Shown in pieces: positions 1 to 10,593 of a stretch of DNA of 64,000 nucleotides. Position 1 is the stretch's first letter. Each line of letters begins with the position of its first letter. Source of the stretch: Massospora cicadina. Lineage: Eukaryota > Entomophthoromycota > Entomophthoromycetes > Entomophthorales > Entomophthoraceae. The DNA lies in NCBI GenBank assembly GCA_022478985.1, contig JAKSZP010008058.1, positions 91,419 to 155,418 on the forward strand. Reading direction: 5' to 3'. The position numbers and the translations under genes are program-made. The notes below the pieces were generated by a model, which did not search any database, was not told the origin of the DNA, and saw nothing but the letters and a program-made list of their open reading frames with translations.

Positions 1-489
1 TAGTAGGCAAAAAGTCAAATGTGAGGAAAATTTGGTTGGATTTTGTCCATCTAGTGCATTTGGTTTTGATGACCCATTGCCCTTTGGGGAGGTTGATCAC
101 TACACGCACCGCAGCAGCTTCATCTGCTGACTCCTTATTTTTGAAACTGAGGTACAGCCAACCGCATGACATGGAGTGAGGTGCAATGTACACCATGGTT
201 GGGAAAAAAGTGTGCACATCCCCACAAAATTTTTCCCTTAGAGCTGTTTGTTGGATGTCCAGAAACACATGGACTCCATATTCTACTGACGAGAGTGTTT
301 GGGAGTGCGGCGTGTTGATGTACTAGTTGCATCATGCTTGCCAAGCGAGGATTTCTGGGGAAATATTGACTGCCAGTTTTTTTAATTTTTTTCTATTCTG
401 CCAGTTTCTCCGGGGCGTTTTTGAACATTTGAGGCCGCAGGCCTACCACCTGCTCCTCTTACCTTACTTGCCCAATTGCTCCCTGACAT
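1..489 (-). pseudogene. LINE ORF1 (RRM/CCHC RNA-binding protein), N-terminal fragment
   Basis: This is the start of the ORF1 nucleocapsid-like protein of Tad-B0. ORF1 proteins of this class coat the element RNA and carry it, with the ORF2 enzyme, to the target. The ATG at 487-489 was chosen because the same ATG and the next codons (MSGSS in the copy starting at 35088) recur in the other two Tad-B copies. Only about 160 codons lie in the window, so the CCHC knuckle is absent. The longest open stretch (135-344) is in a shifted frame relative to the conserved protein, which shows indels. Confidence 0.7.
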
Positions 490-582
490 GGGCGCAGACT
501 AATCTCCTCTGTGAGATTATCAAACTAGAATTAGACTTGAATTGAATAAGTTGCAAAAGTGATTGCAACGAGAGAGAAAAGT
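1..582 (-). mobile_element. Tad-B0: 5' part of a Tad1-like LINE, cut by the window edge
   Basis: Nearly colinear with the 5' ends of the copies at 29922-35187 and 52582-57854, including the leader block next to the start codon and the pyrimidine-rich 5' terminus near 570-582. Read on the minus strand it begins with the leader, reaches the ORF1 ATG at 487-489 and runs off the left edge inside the first RRM-like region. Several frames are broken, so it is a dead copy. The 3' end and the second TSD copy lie outside the window. Confidence 0.85.
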
Positions 583-719
583 GGGAAGATTAGGGATGAT
601 AACAAACTTTTCTAATTAAATACTCATCCACTCGTCAACAAATTTGTGATCTGAACATCTACGTTAAAAACTTGGAAATGGTAAAGTTAGTTTTAAAAGA
701 AGAATTAATCTGCAGGATG

Positions 720-1560
720 TCACGCCAATATTTACTCTGAGAAATGGATCAACATCTCAATCTTCTACAGGATCAATTATGTCAACTCTCACTTTGAGTC
801 TAACAGAGCAATACATATACCAAAATTACTGGATATGAAGCTCCCATAGTACACTTCATCATAGTATTGGAAGACACTACTTTTAAATATTTTTAAGGAC
901 AGGTTTACACCTGGATAAGTGAGTATCACATTATTTCACTACGTCTATGAAGTTGCAAAAGAAGGTGCAACTGATCTTTAAAAGGTTAAGAATGTTTTAT
1001 TCTGTTTACCCATATGGCTCAAGAGGGTATGGTTGCTCATATGGACGACATGCACAACTGGAGAGAAGTAATTGAAGCGCTTACCAAAAATCAGTTCCAA
1101 GTAAAGCTTGTGTAGAAGGAGAAGGCCTCCATGAGAATTGTGAAAGACTGAAATGAAACCTTAACTAAAATTTCAGTTTGTTACATATCAAGGCTCAAAT
1201 GTTGTTGATCTCAAAGATGCTTACATTAGTTGATGCTATAGCTGCCGTCGTTGCTAGTTTATATAGTAAACCTGCCCTATCCATGCACGTCACGTCTGTC
1301 AAATGAAGCTTTCAACTAATTCTTAGACATCAAAGAAGCCCTACTTGATGTGGTTTATATAAAATTTAGAAACCTCCTGAAAGGCTTTCAAAAACCCCAG
1401 AATGTTTACCATTGAGGAATCAAACCTAAGAAGGTGGAGAAGCCCAAGTGCAACTTCTGTAAGAAAAACAATCATATAAAGATAAGTGTTTTATAGAGAA
1501 CCCTGCCCTTGACAAGCAAGGAAAGGGTGTTCAGCTTAGGGGTCAAATACCTCTAAAGCT
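720..1560 (+). pseudogene. Gyp-X gag
   Basis: Gag forms the particle that packages element RNA. The region can be followed against the Gyp-Y gag: an opening Leu/Gln-rich stretch near 743-795, a segment near 885-985 matching the conserved 'DRFTPG' area, a helical stretch near 1225-1380 (a LVDAIAAVV motif against SLEDAVAAI in Gyp-Y), then a zinc knuckle near 1450-1495 of the form CX2CX4HX4C (CNFC..H..C). One base is missing between its His and last Cys. The frame changes several times. The first codon cannot be fixed. Confidence 0.65.
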
Positions 1561-3033
1561 GAGTGACCCATAGTTTCTTAAAGAGAAACATTACCGCTTG
1601 CTCACCTTGCATGCATTAAAATGATTCCTTTGATGATTTTGAAGGGGTTATGAGGACACCGGCTTTTATATTATATGTACACCTGCTGAGCTCGCGATTC
1701 TGGAACAATTGAATGCCAAAAATATCAATTAAATTTAGGTTCCAGAAGGCACTTACCTCAATCATGTTATCAGGTGCCCCAAAAGAACTGATATAGCCAG
1801 CGATGGTGATCAAAACCTTGTCCTGTTGATCTGACCCATCTCAATTATGCACAATCTTGTGGAAACCAAAAGAAATATTTTGAGACTTCCTAAAAGCTAA
1901 ATGCAATGTTTCGCCCAAAGGGGTGTTAGACCTCCTTCCAAAGTTTGTACTTACCATTACCCAAGTGTAAGTGGCACTTTAGAAGGTTTGAGATATGGCT
2001 ATCTTGGATTTAGGATCAACTATTTATGTTACTCATCCCATATCATCAAGAAGATAAAGCTCACCACTGACCTTAGATACACTCAAGAGTATACGCTGCT
2101 GACCCAGTAAACACTAAGGTTATAGGTGCATATTCATCCATACAAGTTTCAAGTTGGCAAATTAACTTTCTCATCTCCCACAGTTGCCCTGGACAAATCC
2201 CATTATGATATGTTTATCTGGATTTAAATTATACTCAAATATAATTGATTCAGCAATATGAAAGAAGGATACTTATCACAACTCAATAGTGAAGTTATTT
2301 GTACTGGATAATAAAGACCTTAGTAAGAAAATTACTCTTATCTCGTCGAGTACCCTGTTTCCACTAGGCCTTTATGATATCTTACCTCTTGAAATAAAAA
2401 AGTTCCCTAACTCTTTAGACACAGCAGAATTTAACCATTAATATGTTACTAAGGAGGTAAATTGAACTAGGAAAACAAGTAATGGTTTCTACTGGCATAA
2501 CCCTGAGTATACCCCAAACTGCTTGCTACATATCACTAGTGTCAATGGAGTCAGTAGGTTTGAACCAGGATTTTTCCAGGAGTCCTCAAAACAGATTATA
2601 AGCGGCTTATTGAGCTATTACTTGGAAACATGACCAACCAAGATATTCTAGTGAAAAAATATCAAGAGATTGGGAAAGGTCATTTGTTTTTCATTGATGA
2701 AATTTTTAAGGTACATTTCATTGGTACTCACCTTGATTTTGGCCTACCTACAGATAATTTGTTTATATCATACCTCAAGTCTAATTATCTAATAACATAA
2801 ATAATGAGGATATTAATAAGGTGCATCAACTACTTGAAGACTATCAAGATGTTTTCTCCACGTCAGATGTTGACTATGGTCACATGAAAGGCTGGACACA
2901 TAGTATTGATGATGGATATTTAACAACAATACAATCAAAGTCAAATAGAAGTCAAAAATAACTGAGCAATATATTAAGACCAAGACAAAGCAATTAAAAA
3001 CCTGCTTAATCTACTTAAAACACATTCACTGGA
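1561..3033 (+). pseudogene. Gyp-X protease/linker region, degenerate
   Basis: This sits between gag and RT, where the aspartic protease and its linker belong. A motif ILDLGSTIYV near 2000-2035 may be a decayed DTG/DSG protease site (compare ILDTGSPVNV in Gyp-Y), with the third catalytic-loop position altered. The stretch 2815-2905 (VHQLLEDYQDVFSTSD) has the look of the pre-RT segment of gypsy polyproteins, where a short region precedes the RT fingers. The rest is too broken to assign. Confidence 0.45.
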
Positions 3034-3143
3034 CCTCTTTCCGCTCAGCGTAACTTTCTGAGCAAATTATATGGAAAAAAGTAAATCTTAATCTCCTGCC
3101 GTAGTTTCACTCAAATGTCCTCAGATTCCCACTAGCTGCCCCA

Positions 3144-4776
3144 GTGTGGGGCAGCGGCGAAATTTCCCCCGCCATTTTCCATCTGACAGGAAAAAGCTCA
3201 GACTGGCTCGCCCAGTCATACCAAACCCCTGGAATTATCTGTTCCTCCCAAGGATCTCGACGCCCACCTCGCTCAAACCCAAGCAGTGCCCCATTGCCCC
3301 CTGGTGCTCCCCTGGAGCAACATACATTTCAGCCTTAGGGTCGACTATGGGAAACTTTTCCCCTACCACGACCAATCTATTATAGAAAAGGCTCAGGTGG
3401 TGATGCATCCAGTCTGTTATGTTGACTTCCACCTCTATAAGTGGTATTATGATCTCAGCTTCACCTGCTAAGCCAATGCTGCCACTGTGGCAACTGTGCC
3501 CCTGGTTTTCCAGGGTACCCCTCTCCCCACAATTTGGAGCCAGCTCCCAGCAGATACCACTTTGGTGGTTCAGTTTGCTGGTTTTAAAACCCACCTTCCC
3601 CCTAAGATTCTCACCAGGAGCTGATGGAAGGTTTGTCAGCCTATGGCTCCAACCACATCTTGCAATTTTTGGTCCCAAATGGGGCCACACGCCTTTCTGG
3701 TCCTCGGGTTATGCCACAATCAGCCCTGAATCAAAAAAAATTACCCTGTCAATTTCCCCTCACGCCATTATCCCCTCTGCCCCTGACCATCCTTTCTGGC
3801 CCATGTCAAGGGCGGACGGATGATCTGTATGACCTGTTTTGAGTTGGACCACTCAAAATGCAAGTGCCCATCCCTAGCTGCTTCTGACGGCACTGAGTTT
3901 TCATCCACCAGCTTCCAATCCGCCGCCCACCCCGTGCCAGAATCAGTATTGGGTATGATCCTACCTCCCCCTCCCCCAAAGCCTGATGCTGCAGCTGCTC
4001 CTGCAGCCACCAATCAGCCTCCTCCTCGCCCAGTGCCAAAAACGCTCTCTCCATCCAAATCACAGGATTGGACCTCAGTTCAATCCCATGCATCCTCCAA
4101 TGAACCAACCAAACCTCAGAAATATGCCAACTTCCCAATTCAATTCAGCCAAAATCCCTAGGATCTATTAGTTGAAATTGATGAGTCCAGGAACATAATT
4201 TAAGACCACAATATACAAATTGAGCGGTTTGTGTATATCAACCAAGACGATGAGCTACCCCCTTGTTTATACGCACCCAGCAAAATGCCAAACCGTTCCG
4301 CAGTGACCACCATCTGGCTGTTGAATCAACGGCTAAGCCAGATTGTCGTCCTCTCCACAAAGCTGCCACCAAATCAGTGGCGATGCTTTCAGGAGGAATC
4401 CCTCCTCCCATTATTCCATCCAAAGCCAATAAGGTTCAAAAAAATGTTGATTGAAGTCCACAAAGGTGCCAATGACGCCATCCAGCACGTGGCAGTGGTA
4501 GCGCAGAATTCCAAATCAAAGATTACCTCACTAGTATTGTCACATTCATAAAACTACCTGATGCACGCATGAAAGTTGAAATAGCTTTGGCAATACCATC
4601 AAAACTCTTATGTATAACAGCTGCATTCCTACCACCCCGATCATTGGAAATATATCTCTGCATCCTGATGACGCCCCTACACCCCTGCTCTCCGCCGTAG
4701 CCCATGCCATGCCCTGCTTTGGGATAAGGTAGAGGCTGAGGATGAGCCCCCTGATCCCCCTCCCCTTCCACCATGA
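3144..4776 (+). pseudogene. GL-A1 ORF1: RRM/CCHC gag-like protein
   Basis: This looks like an RNA-binding ORF1 protein of about 540 residues. In order: an N-terminal segment; an RRM-like unit with a YGKLFPYHD strand near 3350 and RNP1-like aromatic residues near 3430-3470; a second RRM-like unit starting with VQFAG near 3570; a canonical zinc knuckle CMTCFELDHSKCKC (CX2CX4HX4C) at about 3824-3865; a Pro-rich spacer; then a C-terminal domain ending in an acidic Pro-rich tail (EAEDEPPDPPPLPP) and a TGA near 4774. Frames switch at several points, so no full product is possible. The knuckle itself is intact. Confidence 0.75.
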
Positions 4777-4900
4777 TTGGATAAGTGATTCCCACTGTCC
4801 CACCTGGTAGGTTGAGTTCACGTTATGTGTGTCATCCACTCATTTTGGGCGTTTCGTTTGTTTTATTTTGGTGAGGATTTATTTTTAGGTTTTGAGTTTT

Positions 4901-4929
4901 GGTAATGTCTGTCCCCTGGTCGGCTTACC
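4901..4929 (+). other. 3'-terminal RNA hairpin of GL-A1
   Basis: Stem GGTAA (4901-4905) pairs with TTACC (4925-4929) around the 19-nt loop TGTCTGTCCCCTGGTCGGC. An AAATAAAG tail follows within 10 nt. Probable recognition site for the LINE reverse transcriptase. Confidence 0.75.
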
Positions 4930-4950
4930 TCAGTTAAATAAAGATAAAGC

Positions 4951-5560
4951 AACTATTGGATCTCAGATTAATTGTGCCCTCACAGAGTCCATGGTAATCC
5001 CCAGTGTTACTTATAAAGAAAAAGAATGGTGGCCACAGAATAGTTATGGATTACAGGAAGCTAAATAACCTCACAAAGAAGGACAGATATAATCCCATAA
5101 ACTATTATGATCTGGACTGACTTTCTGGCTCAAATCACTTCTCCACAATGGACCTCGCAAGTGGTCATTGGCAGATGGATCTATTGCCAGAGGACCAAGA
5201 AAATTCATGTTGATATGCATGGAAGGATTTTTCACCTACCTGGCTCCCTCAGGGACTATGTAACGCTCCTGCCTCGTTTCAATGGGCGATGGATTACATC
5301 ATGCAAAGAGGTATATTAAGATGTGTGATAACATACTTAGATTACATAATGTTGTTCCTGAAACCCTTTCTATAATATTCTGGACCACCTCAAGTCAGTT
5401 TACACTGAATCCAATTAAAACACATAAAACTAAAACCTGCAAAGTGTACCTTCTTCCACCAGTAAAAGAAATTTTAGGACTTGCATTATTTTGGGAAGGA
5501 ATTAACCTATTGTATGATAAGGTTGAAGCTACTCAAGATGCTTAAAGATGAAGAGTCTTC
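4951..5560 (+). pseudogene. Gyp-X reverse transcriptase
   Basis: The RT resumes right after GL-A1. A KQLLDLRLIVPSQS segment (4957-4998) matches the Gyp-Y fingers (KQLLDTGLLVPSQS). A decayed VMDYRKLN strand near 5045-5070 and a segment matching ISGSTYFSTMDLASGYWQMD follow near 5130-5190. FLTYLAPSG-like and MGDGLHHAKR-like pieces near 5230-5310 correspond to the palm up to the helix before the catalytic YxDD loop. The YxDD loop itself cannot be read with confidence. Multiple frameshifts. Confidence 0.7.
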
Positions 5561-5639
5561 AAGACATACAATAAATTTTAGTAAAGATGAGATATTAACA
5601 TCAATTTATCCCTAATTTCACTAAACTCACAGAACCTTT

Positions 5640-6085
5640 TATCTGTTTGCATGCCAAAAAGCCCCTTTTGTGTGGGAGTAGAGCAAAGAACTGCATTCAA
5701 TACCATGAAGGATTAGTTGAAGGGAAGACCAATTCTATGACATCTGGACTATGGAAAGCCATTCACCCTATTAACGGAAGCCTCTGAATTATCCATAGGA
5801 GTCATTATTTCATAAACAAATTAGGAAGGCATTAGCCATGTGACCTATTACAGCAAATTGCTTTTAAAAGCTGAGCAAATTTACAGCATCACAGAGAAAG
5901 AATGCTTAGCTGTTCTACTTATTGTAAAAAATTTTCAGCACTTTTTTACAGTTGAAGCTAGAGTTTTTACAGACCAAGCTTCTTTAAAGTGGCTTCAAAA
6001 CATGAAAGAAGCAACAGGAAGACTAGCCCTTTGGGCTCTCAAATTTCAGCATTATGACATAAACGTCGTCTATCAAGCTAGATGA
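5640..6085 (+). pseudogene. Gyp-X RNase H
   Basis: An 81-codon open stretch (5840-6085) carries the classical Ty3/gypsy RNase H signature: YYSKLLLKAEQIYSITEKEC followed by LAVLLIVKNFQHFF and FTDQASLKWLQ. The Glu of TEKE and the Asp of FTDQ are catalytic in this family and both are present. The upstream part (5640-5830) is frameshifted. Downstream of the stop near 6083 the connection to integrase is degenerate. Confidence 0.8.
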
Positions 6086-6289
6086 GACACATGAACGTAG
6101 ATGGACTGACCAGAGTGCCTCTACTACACTTAGACAATAGCTAAGCTAAACAGTTACATGACCTACTCATGAAGTCAGACTCTTAGGAGGAAGAAAATGA
6201 ACCATTCCAGAAGATGTTAAAACAACATCTTATAATATGAAGGCTCTTAATAGATTACTATATAAGAAAGTCAGAATCAACTAGCTACC

Positions 6290-6836
6290 TTAATTGTGAC
6301 TTTTGGAATGGGTATCTGCAATATTGGAAGCCCATAATACCTTAAGGCATGAAGGAGCTAGAAAATTTATGAATGAATCAAAAATTACTATTATTTGGAA
6401 GGAATACTGGACTCTGTAGTGGAAGTCTTAGATGCTTGCATAACGTGTATAAACAAACTCTTTATATGGTCAAGTACAAGTATCATCCAATGACCCCTCA
6501 GAATCCAGTTCATACCATCAGTTTAGACATCATAGTTCACTGCCTGAATTTACAGGGATAGAATTGATACATTCTTATAGGAATTGATCATTTCAAAAAT
6601 GGGTCTAAGCAATTACCATTTTCATGCAGACTCTAAGGCTACCACTAACTGCTTAAATCAGAAAAAGATTTTAGGCAAAGTTGCCCGCAAGTCCTGCTAT
6701 GTGACTTTGGGAAGAACTTCACTTCAATAGTTGTGAGATTCTTAGCTATGAGCATGGGAACTCAACACTTTTTATAGTTTCCTACAACCTATAAACTAAT
6801 GGTAATATAAAGAGCGAATAGAACTCTAGTTTTAAT
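6290..6836 (+). pseudogene. Gyp-X integrase, N-terminal and core part
   Basis: Contains a decayed zinc-binding region, a core strand at 6505-6570 (HTISLDIIVHCLNLQG, where the first catalytic Asp lies in SLDI), the segment CPQVLLCDFGKNFTS near 6685-6728 (second catalytic Asp in LLCDFG) and GRANRTLVLM near 6808-6837. The residue before Arg-Ala-Asn, normally the catalytic Glu, is not preserved in this reading. The domain is broken here by the Tad-B1 insertion and resumes at 12097. Confidence 0.7.
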
Positions 6837-6849
6837 GTTATTTATTTGG

Positions 6850-6878
6850 GGAAGGTCAACCAGGGGACAAGCACTTCT
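6850..6878 (-). other. 3'-terminal RNA hairpin of Tad-B1
   Basis: On the minus strand AGAAG pairs with CTTCC around the 19-nt loop TGCTTGTCCCCTGGTTGAC. An AAATAAAT tail follows immediately. Same geometry and near-same loop as GL-A. Confidence 0.7.
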
Positions 6879-7009
6879 GATATAGTGAGGATAAACTAAT
6901 GAAATTTGAAAAATTAAAAGACACCTTCAGAGGGTTCAAGGCCCCTCTTGTTGTCTCCAGGATCACCAAGTTTAGGACGGTAGGGAAGAGGGGTTATGCT
7001 GGCTTATTT

Positions 7010-10000
7010 TTGGACCCAACGTGTGTGAAGGAAAGGATCGACCTTTAGGAACCATATGGGGAGCCATGTGTTGATTATCCTTCTGTTATGAGGGATCATG
7101 TGTCCAAACAGCCATGCTTGGAAATGTTCCAATATATGGCAGTGGAAACAATTGATGGCTTCTTGGGCTGTAGGCGCTGCTCCTGTAAACAATTTCAGTA
7201 CTATCATATGGATTGTCCATAGTTCTATTGCTACTATTAACGCCCTGTGGGATGGGTGGATAGGAGAGTCCAAATTTATAACGAAAATGTTCTTTGCTAG
7301 GCTGAATGGCTGTCCACTTTTTTGGCGGAATAGGCGCATGGCCTCTTTCCATACAGCCACTGATGTTGGGCATTGTTCTAAATGGTGGGCTAAGCTTCCA
7401 TACTGACCACATATTGTACATGTGGAGTGAGTAACATTTTAACGTTCTGCTGTGTGGTATACTCTCCTCATGCATCTCCATACATGTGCTCTTATCCTGG
7501 GTTGGAGTAGGGTGATGTGTGTATCTCCATACTCTTCTTTGAGTCTCCAGGTTGTATGGTATATCCATATGGTCCAGGTAATCTATTCTGGCTATGGTAC
7601 TCGGATTTCTGCATATTATATTGTCTGTGACTATCTGGTCATTTGTTTCTGTCTGTGAGTTAGCCTTAGGCGTCCTCAGTGACTGGTTTGGCCGCTTATT
7701 TGGATCCACCACATCGCTCTTCTCATGGCTAGGAGTATTCATTTGAAATGTGCAGGAGTGCCATGTGGTCCTGCAGCTGTAGGATGGGATGCCAGATACT
7801 TGATTAATGTTCAGATGTTCTGGGTTTCTTAATTGGAGTGCCATGTAAAGTTATATCTTGCTTTTCTGGCCCAATGTGTATCTGGAATATCTGGGCTAGT
7901 CACCTGAGCTATCCAGGATCCTAGTATATGGGTCGCTTGCTCTACATAATTAGTAAGCCCCATACCTCCATTCCTTTTAGAGCCAAATAGGGTTTTTAGG
8001 TGTACAGGGGGATTGTGGTTGGACCAGAGCCATTTTTGTAATAGGGCGTTAAATTGTATTAAAGAAGGACAGTGAGAAAGCAATTGCATGGGCTGTAAAC
8101 CATATGATTGATAGAATCATAGAGTTGGCTATCGTGACCCTTCCTGTTAAACCTTTTTGATGTCCATGAAAGGAGTCAATGCGTTTTGTTATTTTGTCTA
8201 TGAGTTGATCTTCCTTCATGGAGTTGGCGTAACATCCTGCTTCTAGCCATACCCCCAAGTGACGGACAGGTCCAGCTGTCAGCTTGGTGGTGAATGGAAG
8301 TTTCAGTGGGTTTATTGCTGCTTTTCGCCTCCTGTCTGGTGAGGAGTCCTGATGTTGTATTAGTTTGTTGGCCCTGGGTAGATGGCGTCCAATGGGTCTG
8401 ATATTTTCCCAGGAGTATGATTTCCGTTTTCTCAGTGTTAAGTGACGTGTTGCTTATAGCTGAGCTCACTTGTATTATCTTCTCACTTCTGCAAGCATCC
8501 TGAATGTTGAATATTCCCACCACACAGTCATCAGAGAAGGCCATCATTTTTACTGGTGGTTGGCCCTTGACATTGATTCCTTTGAGAAGTGTGTTTGTAT
8601 TCCGGATTATAGGATCCAAGCTAAAATTGTAAAGTAGAGGGCTTAAGGGGTCTCCTTATTTGAGTCCTCTCTGTGAAAAACTAGTTTAGTTAAGAAATCT
8701 GCTTCCCGCACAGCCATGGTGACTGACTCTGTGAACATCATCACCCAGTTTATGAATCTATTTGGGAGTTTGAATTTTTGAAGGCAGGCCCTAAGCTAGG
8801 TCAGTTCACCCTGTCGTATGCCTTCTGTTGGTCCAAGAAGACAAGCGCTCCAGAGGTTTTGGACTGGCAGACATTTGCAACTGTGTGGATGTTGTCCCAT
8901 ATAGATCTTCTTGGAAAAAATTCATATTGTGATGGGGATATCATGTCAGTTGCAATTTCTCCTAGTTGTTTGGCCATGATTTTTGTAATATTTTTGTGTC
9001 AGTGTTGGTTAGGGATTTTGAGCATCAGTTGGATAGGTTTAGTCTGTCTCTTATTTTGAATAAAGTGACAGTGTAGGCTTCTTTGCCTCCAGGTAGGAGT
9101 CATGTTTCCATGATACATTTTGGTCATTGAAGCTAAAAATATTAGATATGTTAGTAAAATATTTTATGTAAAATTCATAGGGAATCCCATCAGGTCCAGG
9201 GCTTTTCCCTCTTGGTTTACCGCATACTACTTCCCATAGTTCCTCGCGCAATATTAGGTTGATTATATTAACATTTTGGGCCGCAGTGTCAATATGTGTG
9301 CTTGCAAGAAATTTTTTGAATTTTTCTGGTTTGACTGGTTCAGATTTATACAAGTTTGTATAAACCCTGTGCACTTCAGTCGCAACTTCTTCAGGTGTTT
9401 CCACTATGTATTTGTCTGGTTGTTGGACTTGTGTGCAAGCTATTGTATTTTCTGGGCATGGAATAAGCGTAAAAAATAGCTCAAGCAAGTTTCTCCCTCT
9501 TTTATGTTTCTTGCTTTATATTGAACTCCAACTCAGTTTTGATGTTTGCAAATAAGGTGTTTAGCCAAGCAGAAACCTCTGCCCATCTGCGACCCCATCT
9601 AGGGCTGTACCCTGTGCATGGGACGTTGTTTTCTAGGTGGTTGATTTCTTCCAAGGTGTGCTTGATAATGGCTGAAGCTGCCCTGTGTCTTCTAGACGTT
9701 GTATCTTTGATTTGTTGGGTTATTGATTTTTTGAAATTTTCTCAGTTGGTTAATGGGTCTGAGCAGAAAGGTGTTTGAAAGTCCTGGGTTGAGGATATTT
9801 CCTCAATCCAGGATTAAAATTCTGAGCCAGCTAAACTTTCTGGGCATATTCTGCACCATCTGGGTGCTTGGGTACTTGGTTCCGCCAGTTTGTAGGACAC
9901 CAAAACTAGCTGATGGTCAAAAAATTTAATTTTTGTTTTTTTAAATTTTTGATTTTGGTGATGGAAAATTATTGGTGCAAGTATCAGGTCTATCCGTGAC

Positions 10001-10570
10001 ATAGAGATAAATGCACCGTTGTGCACATGTGGGCGTGTCATGTTTTGTAGTGGGGGTAGCCTTTTTGGTAGCAGATCTTATAGTCTTAGGGTGGCCTTTA
10101 ATACGCGGAGTTCCGCTTGCCCTTGTAGTACCTCCATTGTGTATGGTCATCAGTCAGTATCTGGGTTAATCCAGAAGTTCATGTCTCCCATGATAAAAGT
10201 GCTTGCTGGTATATTTAGTTGTTAGAGCTGTTATAAATTTTCTTCGTTCAGGTGCACAATTTGGTGCTACACGCTGGCTATTGTGTGCACTTTGTTGTGC
10301 CATGAGAAGGTTACAGTGAGTACGCAGCCATCCAGAAACAAATTTTAGTTGATAAATTTAAAGTTTTGTTTCGCGCATACTATCACCCCACAGTGTTGTA
10401 ACCAAAATAATATTGTTGGAAGGAGCATGTTTTCCCTTGCCTCCTCCTCTCCCTGTGAACAGTGTGTTTCCTGCACCGCCAGGATATCTACAGGTGGGTT
10501 TTGTAGGAGACTCAACTTCTTGGCCCAGGACATTGAGGCCTTGAGTCCCACTATGTTCAGCGTCCCTATC
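7010..10570 (-). pseudogene. Tad-B1 ORF2: APE endonuclease, reverse transcriptase, zinc region
   Basis: ORF2 nicks the target and copies the element RNA at the nick. Endonuclease: an opening near 10551 with QETH (metal-binding Glu), SRIDLILAP near 9990, and FDHQLVLV near 9930 holding the Asp-His pair. RT: KSPGPDGIPYEFY near 9180-9215, QRGLKxGDPLSPLLYNF near 8620-8680, and the catalytic box FSDDCVV near 8525-8545 (FxDD replaces YxDD across this family). C-terminal zinc region: CTICGQYGSLAHHLEQC near 7365-7425, then a conserved tail to about 7010. At least six frame changes are needed to follow it. Confidence 0.8.
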
Positions 10571-10593
10571 TCTACTTAGATGCCCAAATCGCC

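Larger units (their letters stand above)
3034..4950 (+). mobile_element. GL-A1: ORF1-only non-LTR element in the Gyp-X pol
   Basis: About 1.9 kb, near full length by comparison with GL-A3 (without its nested LINE) and GL-A4. It begins with the family 5' terminus CTCTTTCCGCTCAG near 3036-3049 and ends with the family 3' hairpin (4901-4929) and an AAATAAAG tail. The only protein it carries is ORF1; no endonuclease or RT follows before the tail. It splits Gyp-X between the linker and the RT start. A TSD is likely (ACTGGACC near 3027 against ATTGGATC near 4955) but too decayed to define. Confidence 0.8.

Noticed and set aside
3235..3690. A 151-codon minus-strand open frame as a gene
   Set aside because: It is antisense to the GL-A1 ORF1. 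The sense strand carries the conserved RRM and CCHC motifs seen in three other copies.
3027..4965. A defined TSD for GL-A1
   Set aside because: ACTGGACC and ATTGGATC on the two sides resemble each other, but longer stretches match at only about 10 of 17 positions, so no boundary can be set from them.
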